Below are positions 1-6,529 of a stretch of DNA of 12,238 nt, piece by piece (position 1 is the stretch's first letter; each line of letters opens with the position of its first letter). The position numbers and the translations under genes were made by a program. The notes under the pieces are model-generated. The model saw only the letters and a list, made by a program, of their open reading frames with translations. It did no database searches and was not told the DNA's origin. The stretch is from Proteobacteria bacterium SG_bin9 (GTDB taxonomy: Bacteria; Pseudomonadota; Alphaproteobacteria; Rhizobiales; Xanthobacteraceae). The DNA lies in assembly GCA_002083525.1 (NCBI GenBank), contig LWDM01000055.1, positions 45,277-57,514 on the forward strand, written 5' to 3'.

Positions 1-57
1 CCTCACCCGGCTCGCATCTGACGATGCTCGCCACCCTCTCCCACAAGGGGAGAGGGT
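1..57. repeat. Dispersed rhizobial-type stem-loop repeat at the tadG 3' end, possible terminator
   Basis: Bases 33-42 and 48-57 form a perfect 10-bp stem (ACCCTCTCCC with GGGAGAGGGT) around a 5-base loop. A smaller hairpin lies at 14-18/23-27 (GCATC/GATGC). The block begins with CCTCACCCGG at the window edge, so it may extend to the left. From memory, this kind of CCTCACCC...CCCTCTCC...GGGGAGAGGG element is very common between genes in Bradyrhizobium and relatives. It starts 4 bases past the tadG stop codon, so it could stop or stabilise the tadEG transcript. On the minus strand no clear U-run follows the stem, so a classical intrinsic terminator is uncertain. On the plus strand the stem is followed by CTTT. 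Confidence 0.6.
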
Positions 58-60
58 CTT

Positions 61-1779
61 TCAATTCACCAGCACCGCGCCGTCGCAGCGCAGGCCCGAG
101 ACCCACACGTCCGCCTGCCCGAGGCCGACGCCGAGCGCGGCCAGCGTCGAGGCGAGCAGCTGGTCGATCGGCGCGGTCGCGCCGCTGATGATGCCCGTGA
201 CGGTCCCGCCGATGCCGGGGATCGGCAGACCCAATCCCGCGATCTGCACGGTCACCGACAGATCGCCGAGCAGGCTCGACGTCAGCGACGACGTGTAGGA
301 CGTGGTGTTGACCGTTTTTTTCGTCTGCGCCTGAATCTCGGAATAGCTGAAGTTGACGGACGTCGGCGCGCTGTTCGCCATGGTCGCATGCGCGCGGCCC
401 GAAACAGTGACCGGCCCGACGGTCGCGAGCGTCGCCGACGGCGGATTGGGTTTGGTCGCAAAATTTTTCAGGTCCGCCGACGACACGTTGCCGATCCAGG
501 CATCGACGATGCCGGGCGATACACCGAGCGTGACAGACGATGTCGCAACGTTCGGATAGCCGCAGGTGAGCGCATTCAGCGTGGCCGTACCCGATGCGAT
601 CTCGACATAAACCGGGACATGGACCGAAGCGACACCGCCGCCGCCAAGCAACTGCACGTCGAGCAGGATGCGGGTCTGTGCCGTGTGCACGCTCGCGCCT
701 TTCTGGCCGACCTTGATCCAGCTGGTGCCGACCGGCCGTTCGCCGATCGCCGCCTGGACGCTGACGCTGGCGATGCCCGGCAGCCCGGCACTCACAGCAG
801 CCGACACCTGATTGCTTCCGTTGGCGAGCGCGGCCGCCGCCGACAGCACGCCGAGCGCGGATGCGGTCGCCGACACCTTCGGCTTCTGGCCGACCGTCAT
901 GGCGCCATAGGGCCCGAGCGAAACAAGCGACGCCGGCGTGACCTTCGTGGTCACGCCGGTGAGCGCCTGGGAGATGGAAGTCAACGCGGTGGTTGCCGCG
1001 TTGACCCCGTTCGCCGCTTTCTGCGCCGACAGCAACGCAGCGACGATATCGGTGACCTTGAGATTGGTGGACAGCAGCGTGTCGTAACTGACGCCAGTGA
1101 GATTGACCCGGTCGGCCAGCGCGTTGAGAAAGTCGAACATGTCGATCTTGGCATCGACCAACGCCTGATAATCCATCGCCGACAGCGAGATCGACGCGCC
1201 GAACATGTTGCCGAGCAGCGCGTTGAGGACGCCGCCGTTCAGCGAAGCGAGGCGCGAGCCGATGGCAAAGGTCGCAAGGCCCGTCGTGCTCGCCGTCGCG
1301 CTGGCGCGGATGTCGTACTCGCCCGTGCCGGTCATGGCCTTGCCGAAGAACAGCGGCGTTTTGGTCAGCAGCGTCACCCGCACGGCATTGGCGGACGCCG
1401 CCGACGACGGCGCAAAGCGTGCGGCGGGCGCGAGCGCCGCGTTCGCCGTGTAGACGCCGTACTCGACCGACGTCAGCGCATCGGCAGGCAGGTTGTTCTT
1501 GGCCAACACCGCGGCCGCGGCCTTCGATGCGTTGGCGAGATCGCTGGCGGCAACGATCGCCGCGAGATCGGCCGCGCTCTGAGTCTTGCGCTTGTCGGCG
1601 AAGATCGATCCGACATCGACGCCGAGCGCGGCGCAGCCGACCGCGAGCATCAGGCAGCCCGCCGACATCATCGCGATGTTGCCGCGCGTATCCTGCGCGA
1701 AACGGTGGATAATCGAGTGGGTCATGCCCTTGTTGCGCATGACCCGATGCGAAAACCGGTGCCCACTTTTCGGGGTCAT
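61..1779 (-). CDS. TadG-type Flp pilus-assembly protein with N-terminal TadE/TadG-like membrane anchor
   Basis: The product has 572 residues. Residues 28-60 (RFAQDTRGNIAMM, then a hydrophobic helix to about 55, then DKRKTQSAADLAA) match the TadG-like N-terminal domain (PF13400): one membrane helix followed by an amphipathic helix. The rest is a long Ala/Ser/Thr/Gly/Val-rich, low-charge region, expected outside the inner membrane, with a few cysteines near the end (TCGYP; RCDGA). I see no von Willebrand A domain with a MIDAS motif. TadG proteins work with TadE and TadF as minor pseudopilin-like components of Flp pili. The gene follows tadE by 2 bases and is surely cotranscribed. The start at 1779 has a strong Shine-Dalgarno, GGAGGG (1793-1788), 8 bases upstream. 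However, the first 18 residues are encoded by a palindromic repeat, and Met14 (1740) and Met19 (1725) are alternatives with poorer ribosome sites. Family identity is solid; the exact role is inferred. No other tad gene is visible here. Confidence 0.85.
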   Translation of the reverse strand: MTPKSGHRFSHRVMRNKGMTHSIIHRFAQDTRGNIAMMSAGCLMLAVGCAALGVDVGSIFADKRKTQSAADLAAIVAASDLANASKAAAAVLAKNNLPADALTSVEYGVYTANAALAPAARFAPSSAASANAVRVTLLTKTPLFFGKAMTGTGEYDIRASATASTTGLATFAIGSRLASLNGGVLNALLGNMFGASISLSAMDYQALVDAKIDMFDFLNALADRVNLTGVSYDTLLSTNLKVTDIVAALLSAQKAANGVNAATTALTSISQALTGVTTKVTPASLVSLGPYGAMTVGQKPKVSATASALGVLSAAAALANGSNQVSAAVSAGLPGIASVSVQAAIGERPVGTSWIKVGQKGASVHTAQTRILLDVQLLGGGGVASVHVPVYVEIASGTATLNALTCGYPNVATSSVTLGVSPGIVDAWIGNVSSADLKNFATKPNPPSATLATVGPVTVSGRAHATMANSAPTSVNFSYSEIQAQTKKTVNTTSYTSSLTSSLLGDLSVTVQIAGLGLPIPGIGGTVTGIISGATAPIDQLLASTLAALGVGLGQADVWVSGLRCDGAVLVN

Positions 1780-1781
1780 GC
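1737..1781. repeat. REP-like palindromic element forming the tadG start region
   Basis: The arms 1737-1745 (GCATGACCC) and 1773-1781 (GGGTCATGC) pair perfectly. Inside them, 1750-1755 (CGAAAA) pairs with 1767-1772 (TTTTCG), leaving a central loop around GCCCAC. From memory, CCGAAAAGTGGGCACCGG with flanking CATGACC/GGTCATG is a widespread short repeat of Bradyrhizobium-group genomes, often found between genes. Here it lies directly after the tadE stop (1784-1782), provides the ATG at 1779, and reads in frame as MTPKSGHRFSHRVMR. Its hairpin would fold over the tadG start in the mRNA. Confidence 0.75.
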
Positions 1782-2228
1782 TCAGTACCCTCCCCGCGGA
1801 ATCGCGGCCGAGCGCGCGATGGCCGACGACGGCACCGGCACGAAGGCAGGCAGCGAATAGATGAAGAGACCGGAGGCGTCGTAGTTCACGGTGACGACGA
1901 ACACGTTCGCGTCCGCCGGCGATGCAGCCGCATTGACGCTCACCTGCGCCGGCGCGATCAGCGGATAGGACGCGGCGTTTGTGGTGACATAGCCGCGCGC
2001 GAGATCGCCGCGCTCGCTATCGGTCAGACCGGCGACCGATGTGCGCGCGGCCTCCGCGGCCAATTGCTGCACGCCGTGGATCACCGCGAGGTACGATCCG
2101 AACATGATGATGCCGAACACCATCGCGAGAAACAGCGGCGTCACCAGCGCAAACTCGACGGCGGATGCGCCGCTGCCGCAGCGGAGAAACGAGCGCACCT
2201 GCGCGCGAAGAGGTGAGATCGGTGTCAT
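1782..2228 (-). CDS. TadE-like pilus-assembly protein
   Basis: The product has 148 residues, typical for TadE-family proteins. Residues 20-45 carry the TadE signature (PF07811): SGASAVEFALVTPLF followed by a hydrophobic helix ending FGSYLAVIHGVQQLAAEAAR. The E in AVEFAL corresponds to the conserved Glu of type IV pilin-like N-termini. The remaining roughly 90 residues are a small periplasmic domain with no clear catalytic motif. TadE-family proteins are minor pseudopilins that help assemble Flp pili and are thought to be processed by the TadV/CpaA prepilin peptidase. The gene is first in a two-gene unit with the TadG-type gene 2 bases downstream. No strong Shine-Dalgarno precedes the ATG at 2228 (upstream minus-strand bases read TGAATTCCTGCC), and no better in-frame start is visible. 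Confidence 0.88.
   Translation of the reverse strand: MTPISPLRAQVRSFLRCGSGASAVEFALVTPLFLAMVFGIIMFGSYLAVIHGVQQLAAEAARTSVAGLTDSERGDLARGYVTTNAASYPLIAPAQVSVNAAASPADANVFVVTVNYDASGLFIYSLPAFVPVPSSAIARSAAIPRGGY
1788..1793 (-). promoter_or_regulatory. Ribosome binding site for tadG inside the tadE 3' end
   Basis: On the minus strand GGAGGG (1793-1788) lies 8 bases before the ATG at 1779, inside the last codons of tadE. It is the only good ribosome site near the tadG start and favours the start supplied by the repeat over the internal Met codons. Confidence 0.6.
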
Positions 2229-2252
2229 GGCAGGAATTCAGCCATACAACCA

Positions 2253-2268
2253 TTAAGTGCGAATGAAC
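2253..2268. promoter_or_regulatory. Possible CtrA-like box upstream of tadE
   Basis: TTAA (2253-2256), seven bases, then TGAAC (2264-2268) differs by one base from the alphaproteobacterial CtrA consensus TTAA-N7-TTAAC. It lies 25-40 bases upstream of the tadE start. CtrA controls pilus and flagellar genes in Caulobacter. One short near-match is weak evidence. Confidence 0.25.
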
Positions 2269-2284
2269 ATAAATGTAATTTATG
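2268..2284. promoter_or_regulatory. AT-rich inverted repeat, candidate operator in the tadE/transaminase divergent region
   Basis: CATAAAT-GTA-ATTTATG is a perfect 7-bp inverted repeat with a 3-base spacer. It sits in the most AT-rich patch of the window (about 2250-2300, followed by TATATATATC), between two divergent genes, where both promoters should lie. This layout fits a dimeric repressor or activator site. Which gene it controls cannot be told. Confidence 0.4.
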
Positions 2285-2435
2285 GTAGTATATATATCGG
2301 CGATGCATCCGCGGTATTCCGAGGTTCTCGCCGCGATAGCGTTCGCGTCATCGCGATGCTGATGCGCTTCGTTACCGGTTTTCGCGTCACACCGAAGCTG
2401 ATAGCGTCCCGCCGAACCCGCCGGAGCTAAAAACC

Positions 2436-3782
2436 ATGAACGTTAAACCCGACGTCCGCCCCTCGACGCCTGTCCCCAACGATCTTTCCGCCTACTGGAT
2501 GCCGTTCACCGCGAACCGCGCATTTAAGAAGGCGCCGCGCATGGTCGCCGGCGCCAAGGACATGCACTACTTCTCAGCGGACGGCCGCAAGCTGATCGAC
2601 GCCGTCGCCGGCATGTGGTGCACGAACGCCGGCCACGGCCGCGAACAAATTTCGGCGGCGATCGCAAAGGCCGCAGCCACGCTCGATTACGCGCCGCCGT
2701 TCCAGTTCGGTCATCCGCAGGCGTTCGAACTGGCCAGCCGCATCGCCGAACTCGGCCCCGATGGCATGAACCACGTGTTCTTCTGCAACTCCGGTTCGGA
2801 AGCGGTCGACTCAGCGCTGAAGATCGCGCTCGCCTATCACCAGCTGCACAAGGAAGGCACGCGCACCCGCCTGATCGGCCGCGAGCGCGGCTATCACGGC
2901 GTCGGCTTCGGCGGCATTTCGGTCGGCGGCATGGTCAACAACCGCAAGATGTTCGGCACCCTGCTCGCCGGCGTCGACCATCTGCCCGCGACCTACGACC
3001 GCGAGAAGCAGGCCTTCACCAAAGGCGAACCGGACTACGGCGCGCACTTCGCCGACGAACTCGAGCGTATCGTCGCGCTGCATGGCGCATCGACCATCGC
3101 AGCCGTCATCGTCGAGCCGATGGCCGGCTCCACCGGCGTCATCCCGGCGCCGAAGGGCTACATCAAACGCCTGCGCGAGATCACGCAGAAGCACGGTATT
3201 CTGCTGATCCTCGACGAAGTGATCACCGGTTACGGCCGCCTCGGCTTCGCCTTCGCCGCCGAGCGTTACGGCGTCGTGCCGGACATGATCACCTTCGCCA
3301 AGGGCATCACCAACGGTGCGGCCCCGATGGGCGGCGTGCTGGTGCGCGACAAGATCTATGACGACTTCATGGTCGGCCCGGAGCACATGGTCGAGCTGTT
3401 CCACGGCTACACCTACTCGTCGCATCCGCTCGCCTGCGCCGCCGGCCTCGCGACGCTCGACATTTATCGCGACGAGAAGCTGTTCGAGCGCGCCAAGGCC
3501 CTGGAACCGAAATTCGCCGAAGCGGTGATGACCTTGCGCAAGGAACCGAACGTGGTCGACATCCGCACGGTCGGTCTAACGGCGGGCATCGACCTCGCAC
3601 CCAACGACGGCGGCGTCGGCAAGCGCGGCTATGAGGCGCTCATGGCGTCGTTCCATGATCATGACCTCATGATCCGCACGGCCGGCGACACGGTGGTGCT
3701 GACCCCGCCGCTGATCATCAGCGAGGACCAGATCGGCGAGGTCATCGAGAAGACCGCGAAGACGATCCGATCGGTTGCCTGA
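2436..3782 (+). CDS. Class III omega-amino acid:pyruvate transaminase (beta-alanine:pyruvate type)
   Basis: The product has 448 residues, the usual length of PLP-dependent class III aminotransferases (PF00202). Visible landmarks are YWMPFT (20-25), MWCTNAGHG (60-68, with Trp61 at the position typical of omega-transaminases), NSGSEA phosphate-binding turn (118-123), RGYHG (151-155), DEVITGYGR with PLP-pairing Asp260, catalytic Lys289 in TFAKGITNG, YTYSSHP (325-331) and Arg414 in MIRTAGDT. Arg414 matches the residue that binds the substrate carboxylate in the Pseudomonas putida and Chromobacterium enzymes. It should transfer an amino group from beta-alanine or other omega-amino acids or amines to pyruvate, giving alanine and an aldehyde or semialdehyde in the cytosol. 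Preference among beta-alanine, putrescine-type amines and taurine cannot be read from sequence. The ATG at 2436 follows GGAG (2423-2426) at good spacing. The gene stands alone, divergent from tadE, and ends at a strong hairpin. No dehydrogenase partner (such as mmsA) is adjacent. Confidence 0.92.
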   Translation: MNVKPDVRPSTPVPNDLSAYWMPFTANRAFKKAPRMVAGAKDMHYFSADGRKLIDAVAGMWCTNAGHGREQISAAIAKAAATLDYAPPFQFGHPQAFELASRIAELGPDGMNHVFFCNSGSEAVDSALKIALAYHQLHKEGTRTRLIGRERGYHGVGFGGISVGGMVNNRKMFGTLLAGVDHLPATYDREKQAFTKGEPDYGAHFADELERIVALHGASTIAAVIVEPMAGSTGVIPAPKGYIKRLREITQKHGILLILDEVITGYGRLGFAFAAERYGVVPDMITFAKGITNGAAPMGGVLVRDKIYDDFMVGPEHMVELFHGYTYSSHPLACAAGLATLDIYRDEKLFERAKALEPKFAEAVMTLRKEPNVVDIRTVGLTAGIDLAPNDGGVGKRGYEALMASFHDHDLMIRTAGDTVVLTPPLIISEDQIGEVIEKTAKTIRSVA

Positions 3783-3794
3783 CCGGCGTTCGTC

Positions 3795-3847
3795 CTCCCG
3801 AAACGTCGTATGCCCGGCCTTCGTGCCGGGCATACGCGTTTTGGGAG
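3795..3847. repeat. Long palindromic intergenic element downstream of the transaminase, likely terminator
   Basis: A perfect 12-bp stem, CGTATGCCCGGC (3807-3818) with GCCGGGCATACG (3825-3836), encloses a CTTCGT loop. The helix continues outward after a small internal loop: CTCCCGAAAC (3795-3804) pairs with GTTTTGGGAG (3838-3847), one G-T pair included, for about 22 bp in total. The 3' strand carries TTTT, so transcripts from the left could terminate here. From memory, ATGCCCGGC...GCCGGGCAT is a common dispersed intergenic repeat in Bradyrhizobium-group genomes, so it is probably both repeat and terminator. Confidence 0.7.
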
Positions 3848-4009
3848 CTCGCCTGGCGCGACCAGCCGGCGATTGTGGCAACGCGATAGACCTAAGTCCC
3901 TTCGGAACTGTGCATTTCGGCGGCAAGCGAGCTAGGCTCCTCGCAGCCGAATCGCCTTCCGTGTTAGGGTGATTGGACTGGGGACGTTCGATTAGAGAGT
4001 GGGGACGAG

Positions 4010-5494
4010 TTGATCCGTATTTCGACGATCTTCATCGCCATCTGCATGGTGCTGATCGCGGCCTCGCTGGGAGTTGCCCTCTATGCCCTGTTCGGGCTGA
4101 ACCGGGTCGAATCCGGCATCGTCGCGCTGACCGCGCTGACCTTCCTGATCCTCTACAACGCCGTGTCGATGCGGCTGCGCGACCGCCACGATGTCGGCGG
4201 CCAGATCGCCGACCTGTCGCGCGGCACCGCCGACCTCGCCCGCCAGGTCGGTGAATTCGGCCGCCGCCTCGCCGCGATCGAAAACCGCATCGCCAACGTC
4301 AACAACAACGGCGCCGACCGCAACCAGGCGGTGCTCGCCGAAATCAACGACCTCGGCGCCATCGTGAAGCAGCTCGCGATCTCCGTCGCCGCGCACGACG
4401 ATGCACTGGCCGAACGTCCGCAACCTGCAGCCGTAGCTGCCGCACAGAACGACGACCTCGAATGGACCGATACCGGAACGGCCAATATCGAGGAGGCTCC
4501 CGCCCCCGCCGCCGAGACTCCGGTTGCGCCGCGTCCCACCGCGCCGGCACCAACTCCGGCCGCCACCGCTCCACCTGCGGCGAAGCCGGCGGCGTCCGCG
4601 CCCGAACCGGCGGCGCCGGTCAGCCCGGACATCATCCCGATCATCCGCAAGGCGATCGACAACAACCAGGTCGAAATCTTCCTGCAGCCGATCGTGACCC
4701 TGCCGCAGCGCAAGGTCCGTTTCTACGAGGCGATGTCGCGCGTGCGCGACGACAACAACCAGCTCTTGTCCGGCGGCGAGTTCATCGCGGCGGCCGAGAG
4801 CGCAGGCCTGATGGGCCGGATCGACAGCGCGGTGCTGTTCCGCTGCGTGCAGGTGCTGCGCCGCCTGATGGTCCGCAGCAAGGAAGTCGGCGTGTTCTGC
4901 AATCTTTCGGCGACGACGCTGGCGGACAAGGACAGCTTCGCGCAGTGCCTCGATTTCCTGGAGGCGAACCGCGCGCTCGCGCCCTCCTTCGTCGTCGAAT
5001 TCAAGCAGAGCATGTTCCGCAATCTCAGCCCGCTGCAGGGCGAGAATCTCGCAGCGCTGGCGCAGCGCGGCTTCCGCTTCTCGATGGACAACGTCACCGA
5101 CCTGCGCATCGACGCGCGCGAACTCGCCGACCGTGGCGTGCGCTACGTCAAGGTGCCGGGCCCGCTGCTGCTCGATCCGAAGCAGTCGGTGTCGGACATT
5201 CATCCCGCCGATCTCTCCGACCTGCTCGGCCGCTCCGGCATCGACCTGATCGCCGAGCGCATCGAGGGCGAACGCGCGGTGGTCGACCTGCTCGACTACG
5301 ACGTGCGCTTCGGCCAGGGTTTCCTGTTCGCCGAGCCGAAGCCGATCCGTCCCGAAACCGCGCCTGTCCCGCCGGACACGGGGAAACCCGCAGCTTCGTC
5401 CGACGCGGCAAAGCCGGGATCGCCCAATCCGCCGCAGTCCGAACGCCTGACCGGCAACGCGGCGCTCGTCCGCCGCGCTGCGCGCCCGAGCTGA
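4010..5494 (+). CDS. Membrane-anchored coiled-coil protein with degenerate EAL domain (TipF-like)
   Basis: The product has 494 residues. Two membrane helices (about 5-28 and 34-51) are followed by a heptad-like coiled coil (about 60-130), a Pro/Ala-rich linker (about 160-204), an EAL domain (PF00563, about 208-445) and a Pro-rich tail. EAL domains hydrolyse or bind cyclic di-GMP. EAL reads EAM (240-242, followed by Arg244). Asn298, Glu330, Asp360, Lys381, Glu416 and Gln436 (GQGFLF) are kept. The DDFGTG loop is replaced by DNVTD (360-364), so the second metal-binding Asp is Asn361. Hydrolysis is therefore doubtful and c-di-GMP binding more likely. The domain order resembles Caulobacter TipF, a c-di-GMP-binding flagellar assembly factor; this parallel is inferred and no flagellar genes are visible. 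The start is TTG at 4010: an in-frame stop at 3965-3967 and the absence of an upstream ATG/GTG leave no better choice, and GGGGA (4001-4005) precedes it closely. The HAD gene follows within 90 bases. Confidence 0.82.
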   Translation: MIRISTIFIAICMVLIAASLGVALYALFGLNRVESGIVALTALTFLILYNAVSMRLRDRHDVGGQIADLSRGTADLARQVGEFGRRLAAIENRIANVNNNGADRNQAVLAEINDLGAIVKQLAISVAAHDDALAERPQPAAVAAAQNDDLEWTDTGTANIEEAPAPAAETPVAPRPTAPAPTPAATAPPAAKPAASAPEPAAPVSPDIIPIIRKAIDNNQVEIFLQPIVTLPQRKVRFYEAMSRVRDDNNQLLSGGEFIAAAESAGLMGRIDSAVLFRCVQVLRRLMVRSKEVGVFCNLSATTLADKDSFAQCLDFLEANRALAPSFVVEFKQSMFRNLSPLQGENLAALAQRGFRFSMDNVTDLRIDARELADRGVRYVKVPGPLLLDPKQSVSDIHPADLSDLLGRSGIDLIAERIEGERAVVDLLDYDVRFGQGFLFAEPKPIRPETAPVPPDTGKPAASSDAAKPGSPNPPQSERLTGNAALVRRAARPS

Positions 5495-5580
5495 TCGCGT
5501 TTTCGGTTTGACATTCGCATCCAGAAGCTGCGATGCGGGTGGCCAATCCACCCGTCCGATCATCTCACCCGATCACCCCG

Positions 5581-6441
5581 ATGCAATCCCTGCCGTTCGT
5601 TGACAGTCTGCGCGAAACCGCGAAAGGCGCGGACGTGCTGCTGTCCGACATCTGGGGCGTGATTCACAACGGCCTCGAATCGTTCCCCGACGCGTGCGCG
5701 GCGCTGCAGACCTTCCGCAAGCAGGGCGGTACGGTGGTGCTGATCACCAACGCGCCGCGGCCGGCGGATTCGGTGCAGCGGCAGCTGCGCAAGCTCAACG
5801 TCGCCGACGACACCTATGATGCGATCGTGTCCTCCGGCGACCTGACGCGCGGTTTCGTTGCCGAGCGGCGCGGCCAGCGCGTGTTCAAGCTCGGTCCCGA
5901 GCGCGACGAATCGATCTATCGCGGGCTCGATGCCATCGGCTCGCCGCTCGAGAGCGCTGACTACATCGTCTGCAGCGGTCTGTTCGATGACGAAGTCGAG
6001 ACGGCCGAGGATTACCGCGAGCGGCTGATGCAGGCGCTCGCCCGCAAGCTGACGCTGATCTGCGCCAATCCGGATATCGTCGTCGAACGCGGCGACCGGC
6101 TGATCTATTGCGCGGGTGCGGTGGCCGAGCTTTATCGCGAGCTCGGCGGCGAGGTGATCTTCTGCGGCAAGCCGCACCGGCCGATCTACGACCGCGCCAT
6201 TGCGATCGCGACCGAGAAGCGCGGCGGCGCGCCGGCGCACGACAAGATTCTCGCCATCGGCGACTCGGTGCGCACCGACCTCACCGGCGCCAACAACATG
6301 AGTCTCGACTGCCTGTTCCTGACGCGTGGCATCCACGCCGAGGAGTTCAAGAACCTCGATGTGCTGGATGGAGCCGCAGCCGAGCAACTGTTCGGCGCGA
6401 CCAAGCCGCCGCGCGCGCTGATGCATGAGCTGAAGTGGTAG
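5581..6441 (+). CDS. HAD-superfamily class IIA protein (TIGR01459 type)
   Basis: The product has 286 residues from this start. HAD motifs, in this numbering: motif I DIWGVIHNG (nucleophile position Asp23), motif II ITNAPRP (Thr56, Asn57), the class IIA cap region with CANPD (about 161-165), motif III Lys197 in CGKPHRP, and motif IV GDSVRTD (Asp228, Asp233). The layout is that of the NagD/p-nitrophenylphosphatase group. The second Asp of the DxD motif, which acts as acid/base in HAD phosphatases, is Trp25. DxWGVxxxG is, as I recall, characteristic of the TIGR01459 subfamily, whose substrate is unknown. The gene follows the EAL gene by 86 bases and may share its transcript. A start at 5533 would add 16 residues with rarer codons (CCA, CGA, TCA, TCT). 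It has only a weak AGAAG upstream, and the added stretch is not needed for the fold. The 5581 start also lacks a clear Shine-Dalgarno, so the choice is moderate. A TTGACA at 5508-5513 might be a -35 box but has no good -10. Confidence 0.85.
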   Translation: MQSLPFVDSLRETAKGADVLLSDIWGVIHNGLESFPDACAALQTFRKQGGTVVLITNAPRPADSVQRQLRKLNVADDTYDAIVSSGDLTRGFVAERRGQRVFKLGPERDESIYRGLDAIGSPLESADYIVCSGLFDDEVETAEDYRERLMQALARKLTLICANPDIVVERGDRLIYCAGAVAELYRELGGEVIFCGKPHRPIYDRAIAIATEKRGGAPAHDKILAIGDSVRTDLTGANNMSLDCLFLTRGIHAEEFKNLDVLDGAAAEQLFGATKPPRALMHELKW

Positions 6442-6529
6442 GCACATTTCGTCGCCGGCACTGGAGCGGCGAGGCTCCCGTCGCACCGAACCGATGCTAG
6501 TATAACTGGCGTTTCGGCCTGACGATCGG

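Noticed and set aside
388..1860. A 490-codon open frame on the plus strand
   Set aside because: It is antisense to the TadG-type gene and composed mainly of Arg-rich low-complexity sequence; the minus frame has clear TadG features.
2374..2385. A second copy of the tadG repeat core (ACCGGTTTTCGC shared with the minus strand near 1750)
   Set aside because: Only 12 bases match and the flanking arms (GCTTCG/CGAAGC) differ, so this could be a decayed copy or chance.
5508..5536. TTGACA as a -35 box for the HAD gene
   Set aside because: The hexamer is perfect but the bases 17-18 further on (CGATGC/GATGCG) are a poor -10, and the gene may simply be read from the EAL gene's promoter.
3992..5563. A 523-codon open frame on the minus strand
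   Set aside because: It is a shadow of the EAL-domain gene, low in complexity and rich in Arg, Asp, Ala and Val, with no recognisable fold.
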